From: JBAZTO01 sp041661865
Lineage (GTDB): Bacteria; Planctomycetota; Phycisphaerae; SM23-33
DNA: 23,020 nucleotides
Direction of reading: 5' to 3'
Assembly (NCBI GenBank): GCA_041661865.1
Contig: JBAZTO010000058.1
Location: 1 to 23,020 of the forward strand
Shown here: piece after piece, positions 1 through 9,400 of the stretch
Layout: every line of letters begins with the position of its first letter
Numbering within the stretch: the stretch's first letter is position 1
The notes under the pieces: model-generated
What the model saw: only the letters and a program-made list of their open reading frames with translations
Databases searched by the model: none
What the model was told of the DNA's origin: nothing
Made by a program: the position numbers and the translations under genes

Positions 1-391
1 GACCGGGGAGCGCGGGTTCTGGATCATGAATGGAACCAGTGTGGGCACGTACATTTCCTTTGCGGTGGTGGGGACCGAGTGGCGGATCGCGGGCAGCGCG
101 GACTTCAACGGGGACGCCAAACCGGACATCATTTGGGAGAACACGACCACCGGGGAACGAGGGTTCTGGGTGATGAACGGAATCAGCGTCGGATACTTTC
201 AGTCCTTCGGCACCTTGGGGACGGAGTGGGAGCTGGTCGGCAGCGCGGACTTCAACCGGGACGGCAAACCGGACCTCATTCGCCAGAACACCATCACGGG
301 CGAACGGGGCGTGTGGTTCATGGACGGCATGACCGCCGGCGCTTATCAACACTTCGCCACCGTCGGCACCGAGTGGGTGATCGGGAACTGA
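1..391 (+). CDS. C-terminal end of a giant FG-GAP/VCBS-repeat protein (5' partial)
   Basis: The reading frame is open from base 2 to the TGA at 389-391, so the first ATG at 26 is internal and the gene begins upstream of the window. The 129 visible residues are one partial and two full FG-GAP-type repeats of about 49 residues. Each has an acidic DFNxDxxPD loop followed by the pattern TGERGxWxMxG and ends near GTEW. The protein stops directly after the last repeat, at GTEWVIGN. The visible repeats match repeats 8, 9 and 10 of the next gene one for one, so this is the tail of a paralogue that probably carried the same ten-repeat module. Asp-rich FG-GAP loops usually bind calcium and lie in beta-propeller blades of extracellular proteins. 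No sorting signal follows the array. The next gene starts 31 bases downstream on the same strand, so co-transcription is plausible. The N-terminal architecture is unknown. Confidence 0.93.
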   Translation, partial: TGERGFWIMNGTSVGTYISFAVVGTEWRIAGSADFNGDAKPDIIWENTTTGERGFWVMNGISVGYFQSFGTLGTEWELVGSADFNRDGKPDLIRQNTITGERGVWFMDGMTAGAYQHFATVGTEWVIGN

Positions 392-422
392 GTCGATTCC
401 AACAACAGTTCCAAGAACACCG

Positions 423-3400
423 ATGCAGCCCCATATCCGGAGACGATTGCTGGTCGCCGCCCTGTTCCTTACGGCTGCATGGGTGGTCACGGAGGGGAGG
501 CATTGGTTCACGAAAAAGGGAACGGCGGTCCCGGAGTCCCCGGTTAGCATCGCGACGAAGCCGGCAGAGCACACCCAGCCCGATGCGGCTGGCCACGCAG
601 CCCGTCCGCCGACGAATGAACTCTGGGCTGCGCCCATGCCGGGTCGCGGGCCGGGACCGATGGCGGCTTCGGCGGCGACAAACAGCACGGGTTCGACGTC
701 GCCGGCTCTGGCTGGCCGGAGCACCGAGCTGGACTTGAATTCGGTCAAGGCCTTGGGGACGCTGGCCGAAGGGGACGAGGTCAGCATGCCCGGTTTTGAC
801 GGCATGGTGTTAAAGGGCAGAATCAACCGGCGGCAGGTGGAATCTTCGGGGCAGGTCATCATCGGCGGGCAGCTGACCGGAGGGCAGGCAGGCACATTTT
901 CGTTCAGCCTGAGTCGGGCGGGTTTGAACGGCTCCATCCTGCTCCCCGACAAGGCGACGGCCTATGTTGTCGGACCATTGTCCGTGGCCGGCGTCCCAAG
1001 GCTGATGCTGAGCGAGAAGCCGATTGCGGAGGTGGTGTGCTTTCCCTTGCCGGTATTTTCCGGTGAGGTGCCGCCCCAACAGGCTGATCCCCCGGGAGAC
1101 GGCGGGGGGACACCGGCGGCGGCTGTGGTGCCGATCCTGAGCAGCCGGCCGGGCGCAACTGCGGTGCTTTATATGGATTTTGATGGTGAGACCGTGACGG
1201 ATCCCAGTTGGAATGGAGGCCGGACGATCGAGGCGAAACCCACGACCTTAACCAGTGAGGAAATAGCCGAGGTATGGTGGCGGGTGGCGGAAGATTACGC
1301 CGGCTTCGATATCGATGTCACCACCGACGTCACCCGCTATAACACCGCCCCGGTGGGCCGGCGCATGCGGTGCATTGTCACCCCGACAGACACGGCCTGG
1401 CCGGGATCCGGAGGCGTCGCCTACCTCAACAGCTTTGCCGAGGCGGGAAGGACCTTCAGCGAGACCATCCCCTGCTGGGTTTTCAATCCAGGGGTAATAG
1501 GTGTGGCGGAGGCGGTGTCACATGAGTTTGGCCACACCTTCGGACTCAGGCATGATGGCCGCACCAATCCTCAGGAAGAGTATTATTTCGGCCATGGAGA
1601 GGGGGACTTGAGCTGGGCTCCCATCATGGGAGTCGGTTACTACAAAAAAATAGTGCAGTGGAGCCGGGGGGAGTATGCGTACGCCAACAACCACGAGGAC
1701 GATCTTGCCGTGATCGCCTCGCCCATCAACGGCTTCGGCTATTCCGCGGATGAGGCCGGGGAATCGGTTGCCGCGGCCGCGACGTTCTCACCCGGTACGA
1801 TCGGCCAGGTTTTCTTGGAAGGAATCGTGCAAAACACCGCCGACACCGATGACTATCAATTTACCGCTCCCGCCGGCCTGGTTCGCATCGAAGGCGCTCC
1901 GGCGGCAACTTCGCCGAACCTCGACATGGTCTTGGAACTGAAGGACGCAGGGGGAACCGTGTTGGCCAGTTCGAATCCGGGCCCGGCCTTGGGGGCGGCG
2001 CTCAGCCACGCGCTGCCGGCGGGAGGCACGTACTTCTTGAGCGTGAAGGGAACGGGTCAGGGCGATCCTCTCACGGACGGTTATTCCAACTACGGCAGCG
2101 TGGGGGCGTATTCCTTGCGCGGTGCGATTCCGGTGGGTGACGGGATACCGTTCATCGAACCGGGGATCGTGGATTCCCTGCCGCGCTCCATCGCGGCCAA
2201 CTACCAGATCCCGGCGGCTAATTCGCCCACTTCCTATGCCGCGACCGGGTTGCCCGAGGGAATGGTGCTCGACCCCGCTACCGGCTTGATCACAGGGATT
2301 CCGACCGCAGTGGTGGGTTCGTATACGGTGACGGTCACGCTGACCAACGCCCTGGGCAGTCGTGGCGGAACGTTTGTCGTGACGCTCACCCCGGAACCGG
2401 CCCCGACGATCACGGCGGCGGCCGTCGTCTTGGCCCGGCAAGGAAAGTCATTCTCCCTGGGGATTGCGGCCACGGCTTTGCCCAATTCCTATGCCGTCAC
2501 GGGCCTGCCCACGGGCCTGTCCTTGAATGGTACGACCGGCGTGATCTCCGGCACGCCCACGGTGACCGGTTCCTTCCCGGTGACGGTCTCGGCGACAAAC
2601 GCCACGGGGACCGGGACGGCGCCGTTTACGATCGCGGTCGTGCCGCAATTCCAGTCTGTCGCCGGGGGCTCTAGCCACAGCCTGATGGTGCACAATGACG
2701 GCACGCTCTGGGCGACAGGATTAAACAGCTCCGGGCAACTGGGCGACGGCACCACCGTGACCAAGAGCGTGCCGGTGCCAATTGCCACGGGGGTCGCCTC
2801 GGTGGCCGCAGGCGACAATTTCAGCCTGTTTCTGAAGAATGATAGCACGCTCTGGGCGACGGGGTTGAATGGCTTCGGGCAACTGGGCGACGGCACCACC
2901 GTGACCAGGAGCCTGCCGGTGCCAATTGCCACGGGAGTCACCTCGGTGGCCGCGGGATCCTCCCACAGTTTGTTCCTGAAGGCCGATGGCAGCCTCTGGG
3001 CGATGGGCAACAACAGTCAGGGGCAGCTGGGCGACGGCACCAACACGTCACGCTACGCTCCGGTCCAAATCGTGATGGGGGTTGCGGCCATCGCGTGCGG
3101 AACCAGCCACAGCCTCTATATCAAGACGGATGGGACACTCTGGGCGATGGGCGGCAACAGCAACGGGCAGCTGGGCGACGGGACAAAGACGACCAGGAAC
3201 ACCCCGGTCCAGGTGGCCGAGGATGTGTTCTCAGTTACGGGCTCTTCCGGCGGGACCTTGTTCATCAAAAACGACGCGACGTTATGGGGCATGGGATACA
3301 ATGGGAGCCGACATCTGGGTGGTTCCAACTCCGACCAGACGACGCCGCTGAAGGTTGCCGAAGGGGTGATCGCAGGCGCCGCGGGCTGGCAGGCCAGCCA

Positions 3401-6400
3401 TTTTCTCAAGGCCGACGGGACTCTGTGGATGACTGGGTATGACGGCATGGTCAGCCATCTGGCGCCAATCCAGATGGCCAGCGGCGTCAGCTTACTTTCG
3501 GTCAGTTTGGACAATCTTCTGTATATGTCGGTGGATGGGCGGTTTTGGGGCCGGGGACAGAATCAGAATGGGCGGTTGGGAGACGGGACTTATTCGGATA
3601 GGACTCTGCCGGTTCTGGTCGCGGAGGAGGTTGCGTCGATGAGTGCCGGCAGATTCCACAGCCTGTTCATCAAGGATGACCAAAGCCTCTGGGCTGCCGG
3701 GGCGAATTTCTCCGGACAATTGGGTGACGGCAGCCGGTTGACCCGGGGTACCCCAGTCAAGGTGGCCAGCGCCGCGCTCCAATCGGCGGGTGGATATGAC
3801 CACAGTCTTTTCATCAAGAGTGACGGCGCCCTGTGGGGCATGGGCACCCGCCAAGAGGGCCAGTTGAAGGGTATGAGCTTTGGCGTCCAGTCCCCGCCGG
3901 CCGCTTTTGAGACCGGGGTTACGGCCATTGCGGCAGGCTACAGTTTCAGCCTCTATCTCAAGGCGGATGGCGTGCTGTGGGCGACGGGGGGCAACACCCA
4001 TGGCCAGTTGGGCGACGGGACGCTAAACAAGAGTACCACCGGCGTGTTGGTCGCGGCCGGCGTGGCCGGGATGGCTGCCGGTTTCGAGCACAGCCTCTTC
4101 GTGAAAACAGATGGCACGCTGTGGGTAACCGGGAGGAACGATTTCGGGCAGCTCGGCGACGGCACCAATGCCGATCGCTCCACTCCAACGCTCATCGCCA
4201 CCGCAGTGAGCAAGGCCGCCGCCGCCATCCAGCACAGCCTGTTCCTGAAAACGGACGGCACCCTCTGGGCCATGGGATCTAATATCTCCGGGCAGCTGGG
4301 TGACGGCACGATGACCAATCGTTCCCTCCCGGTGCAGGTTGCCGGTGACGTCGCCGCGATTGCCGTCAACGATTCACGCAGCTATTTCATCAAGAGCGAC
4401 GGCACCTTGTGGGCGATGGGTAGCGGGCACGGCACCTCGCCTGCTCGGATTGCGCGCGGCGTCGCCAAGGTGGCCGCGAACGGCCACCACCTGTTCTACC
4501 TGAAGATCGATGGCAGTCTTTGGGCGATGGGTGACAATCTTTCGGGTCAGTTGGGCGACGGGACAGAGCCATTTGTGGACACCCCCGTCGAGATCATGCT
4601 GGGGCGGCCCGGTTTCGTGACCCAGGTGATGCCGTTCGAAGTCGACTTGGGTGGTTGGGTCACGTTCTCCGTGACGGCAACCGGTACCGGCCCCCTCCTG
4701 CTGCAATGGCGAAAGGACGGGACGGCTATTCCCGGGGCGACGGGCTCGTCTTACACCATCAGCGGTGCGCAGGCTTCAGATGGAGGTGTTTACGATGTGG
4801 TGGTGACCAATGGCGTGGGCAGTGCGACCTCAACCGCGGGAGCCTTGACCGTACTGGGTGTAGTACCGCAGTTCACCTCCGCCAGTGCGTTCACCGCCCC
4901 GCGGCTGGTGCCCCTGATGTTCCGGGTCACGGCGGCCAACGACGTGAGTTCGTTCGGTGCGGTTGGGCTGCCTGACGGACTGGTGATCGATGCGAGTTCA
5001 GGCCTGATTTCCGGCATCCCGACCGCGGCGGCCGACACTTATCCGGTGACGTTGACGGCGACCAACGCCTATGGCGATACCTCGGCCACGCTGACCATCA
5101 CCCTGGGCGGTGAGCCGGCCCCGGTGATCTCAAGCGGGGTCACGGCAGTCGGGCGCCGCGGCCTGCCGCTGACCTATGCGATTTTGGCGACACCTCTGCC
5201 ACAGAGCTATGGCGCCACGGGTCTGCCCGCGGGGCTGGCCATCAACACCGCGACCGGTGTCATCACCGGCATCCCCACGGCCGCGCCCGGCGTTTATACC
5301 GTTACGCTGGCAGCGGTCAACGGTGCGGGGGCGGGAAACCAGACCCTGCGGCTGGCGATCCTTGCGGAATGGCAGGATCGTGTTTCTGGCGGAGTATATA
5401 GCAGCTTTTTCCTTGAGGATGACGGGACGCTTTGGGCGGCGGGTTACAACTATTTTGGCCAGTTGGGCGAAGGCAGCACGGTCAATCGAGCCTCCGCCGT
5501 GCGAGTCGCGACCGATGTGGCCTCCGTTGCGTCTGGAATCGCCGAAACGCTGTTTATCAAGACGGATGGCACACTCTGGGGCATGGGATGGAATGTCCGG
5601 GGAGCGCTGGGGCTGGGGCACGGGGATATGCAGATGCAACCGGTGCTCCTTGGCACCGACACGATTGCCGCGGCCGCGGGGTTCGGGTATAGTTTGGTTT
5701 TAAAGGCCAACGGAAGCCTTTGGGCCGCCGGTCAGAATAACACCGGATCACTGGGCGATGGCACCACGGAGGACCGATACCAGCATGTCCTCGTGGCGAA
5801 TGGGGTAACGTCGATTGCCGCAAACGGAGCGCACAGTTTGTTCATCAAAGGGGATGGGACCTTGTGGGGCATGGGATCAAATCACTCCGGCGAGCTGGGT
5901 GATGGCACGCAGGATGACCGGATCACCCCGGTACAAATTGCCACGGGGGTAAAGGCGGTTTCAGCCGCACCGGTGACCAGCCTGTTTCTTAAGACCGATG
6001 GCTCGCTCTGGGGCATGGGCTTCAACGGCGCCAACCAGCTGAAGACCCGAGCCGAATCGGACGCCCTCTTCGAGACCATCCCGCTCAAGCTTGCGGAGGG
6101 TGTCATCGGGCTCGCCGCTGGTCCAAACCAGCATTTGTACCTCAAGGCCGACGGGACGCTATGGGGTCGCGGCTACAATGGGTGGGGGCAGCTGGGTGAT
6201 CAGGAGAAACAATTTGAATTGGAAGCCAGGCAGCTGGCGACGGACGTGGTCGCCTGTGCCACGGGTCAGTATCATAGCATCTATCGAAAGGCGGACGGCA
6301 CCTTGTGGACGCTGGGCAGCAGCAGTGCCGGGGAGTTGGCCGATGGTCGGAATACGGAACAGCCGGTTCCCGCCTGGATCGCATCCGAGGTCAAGCAGGT

Positions 6401-9400
6401 GGCGGCGGGGGCTGATCACAGCCTGTTTGTCACCAACAATGGAGACTTGTGGGGCATGGGTTACAACGGATTGGGGAGCTTGGGAGATCGGACAAGGATT
6501 GATCGGGTCATTCCGGTGCGGATCACCGGTCAAGTCGCCAGTGCGACGAGCAATTTTTGGCATAACCTCCTAATCAAGACGGATGGCACCTTGTGGGCCA
6601 TGGGGAACAACGGTGACGGGCAACTTGGGAATGGCGCGATCGGGAATGTCGATGCCCCGCAGCAAGTGGATGTAAACGTGAGGCGGGCGGCAACCGGCGG
6701 CTGGCACAGTCTCTACCTCAGGAACGATGGCACCGCCTGGGCCATGGGTTACAATGGCGATGGCCAGCTGGGCGACGGCACCAATGTGCAAAAGACCCTC
6801 CCGGGGCAGGTGATGACGGATGTGACCGAAATCGCTGCTGGCTACCGGCACAGCCTCTTTCTTAAATCGAACGGCTCACTCTGGGCGACCGGACTCAACG
6901 ACCAGGGCCAGCTGGGGGATGGTACGACCACCAGCCGGCAGACGCCGGTGCAGGTGGCCACGGGTGTCACGCAGATTGCCGCCAACGGCTGGCATAGCCT
7001 GTTCCTCAAAACGGACGGCAGCCTGTGGGCCATGGGTTACAACCAGTTTGGGCAACTGGGCGATGGTTCTAGCGCCAATCGCTCAACCCCGTTTCTCGTG
7101 GACGTCAACGTGCGCACCGTGGCCGCCGGTTTCTATCACACCCAGTATGTGAAGGCGGACGGCACCTTGTGGGCCATGGGCGACAATTCCGTCGGGCAAC
7201 TGGGTGATGGGGCTGCTGCGGACCGCACTGACGCCATGGCGCGCGAGGAAGGTTCCCCGGCGGGCGGGGCTGCGACCGGAGCGAGTGGTGGCGACGTCAC
7301 CCTGGCGACGGTGGACCTAGCTTCATTCCAAGAGGGAGGGTTTCCGCTTGGTCCCAACATTCTTTCCCATGGGGCTGCTCCGCGAGTATCCGCGGCGTCC
7401 TCGTCGCGCGCCCAGTCCGCCCAGAGCACCGGCGGCGGAAGCCTGGTCGTGATGAATTCGGTCGAGCTATTGGGCAGCGGCACGCCTTCGCGAAAGTACC
7501 GGTCGGTGCAAATTGCCACGGGCGTGGCCGGGGTCTCGGCCGGGGGCAACCACTCGCTCTATGTCAGGACCAATGACACGCTCTGGGCCATGGGCGGGTC
7601 CTACTACGGCCGGCTCGGCAACGGGGCCGGGGTGGTTGCTTGGCAGGCGCACCAGGTCCGCCTGGGCCTTCCGGCCATTCTGTTTCAATCGATTCCCTTT
7701 GCCGTCCACCTGAACCAACGGGTCGAGCTTTTGGTCACGGCGGTCGGGGCGGGCACCTTGACCTACCAATGGCGTAAGGACGGCCAGCCGATATCCGGGG
7801 CCACGGCCACCCGCCATTCATTGCCCATTGCCAGCGCGGCGGACGGCGGCGTCTACGATGTGGTGGTCACGAACAGCCTGGGCAGCCGGGCCTGCACGGC
7901 GGTGAACCTGTCGGTGGTGGATGCGCCCCCGGCTTTTCTCGGGAGTCTCGCCGTCAGCATCCCCCGCATGGCGGATGGCATCGCTTTCCGGATAAACGCC
8001 AACAATGACGCGACCGCCTTCGCGGCGACCGGCCTCCCGCCGGGCCTCTCCCTGGATGCCCGGACCGGGATCATCTCAGGTCGGATCGAGGCCGCCGAGG
8101 GAGTATTTCCCGTGACGATCACGGCGACGAACGCCAATGGTTCGAGCACGGCCACGCTGAACATCACCGTGACGACCCAGGCGGTGCCGGTCATGACGAG
8201 CGCGGGCACGGTCCTGGGCCGGCAGGGCCAGGCTTTACGTTATGTGGCCACGGCACAAAACTCCCCGCAGACGTTTTCCGCGGCGAATCTGCCTGCCGGT
8301 CTCGCTATGGATTCTGCCTCCGGCGTGATCTCCGGCCGGATCACGGCGCCAGCCGGGCGGTACACCGCCACGGTCTCGGCCACCAATGTGGCCGGGGTGG
8401 CGAGCCGGGCGGTCACCTTCATCATCCTGCCCGAATCCGCCGGCCTCGCCGCCGGCCAGGACCACAGCCTGGTCGTCGATGAGGAGGGCGTGTTATGGGC
8501 GATGGGCGGGAACTCGGCTGGTAAGCTGGGCGACGGGACCACCGTTGATCGCGGGGCCCCAGTTAGAATCGCCACCGACGTCGTCGCGGCGGACGGGACG
8601 GAATCCCACAGTCTGTTTATCAAGTCGGACGGCACCCTGTGGGGCATGGGTCACGGTGGGTCCGGGCAGCTGGGCAGTGGGGCGAACTCAATCACGCCGT
8701 CGCCGGTGCAGATTGCCACCCGGGTCCAAGGCTGCGCGGCGGGCAGCCATTACAGCCTTTACGTGGACTGGGATGGGACGGCGTGGGCCACCGGGGCGAA
8801 CTACCATGGCCAGCTGGGCGATGGCACGCTGGTGGCGCGGACTAGTCCGGTCCAGCTGGCCACGGCCGTGGATTCGGTTTCTGCCGGGTTGATGCACAGC
8901 CTGTGGGTGAAACAGGATGGCACCCTGTGGGCCGCGGGCTGGAATGGCGACGGACAATTGGGTGATGGCACGACGATCGACCGCTTGAGTCCGGTACAGA
9001 TTGCGACCGGGGTTCGTTCCGTCTCGGCAGGATCTGACCACACTCTGTATGTAGGGAATGATGGGACGCTGTGGGCCATGGGCAATAATTGGGCGGGTAA
9101 ACTCGGCGATGGCACAAATATTTCCCGTTCAACGCCCGTGATCGCAGGTACAGGTGTGGTCCGGGCATTTGCGGGAGCAAGCGCCAGTCTGTACCTGACA
9201 ACCGATGGCGACTTGTGGGGAGTGGGGGAAAATGCATACGGCGGGTTGCGGGATGGTGGCGGTCCGATCCATGTGAAGTTGAGATCGGGCGTTGCCGGGG
9301 CCGCGATCGGGGGAGGCCATAGTTTGTTTGTCGATGCGTCGGGCAGTGTCTTTGCCGCCGGCTACAACGGGAACGGCCAGCTGGGTGATCTGACGGTGGC

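Noticed and set aside
26..391. ATG at 26 as the start of the first gene
   Set aside because: The same frame is open back to base 2 and encodes the preceding part of the repeat (TGERGFWI), so the ATG is the internal Met of the xMNG motif.
392..422. Terminator or promoter in the 31-base gap between the first and second genes
   Set aside because: No hairpin, T-run or promoter boxes fit in this short gap.
79..738. A + strand frame of 219 residues overlapping the end of the first gene and the start of the second
   Set aside because: Its Arg/Gly-rich product is the out-of-frame reading of the FG-GAP repeats and of the N-terminus of the next gene.
2649..4610. Regularly spaced DNA repeats as a CRISPR array or satellite
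   Set aside because: The period is a multiple of three, the repeats are diverged at synonymous positions, and they encode a conserved protein motif.
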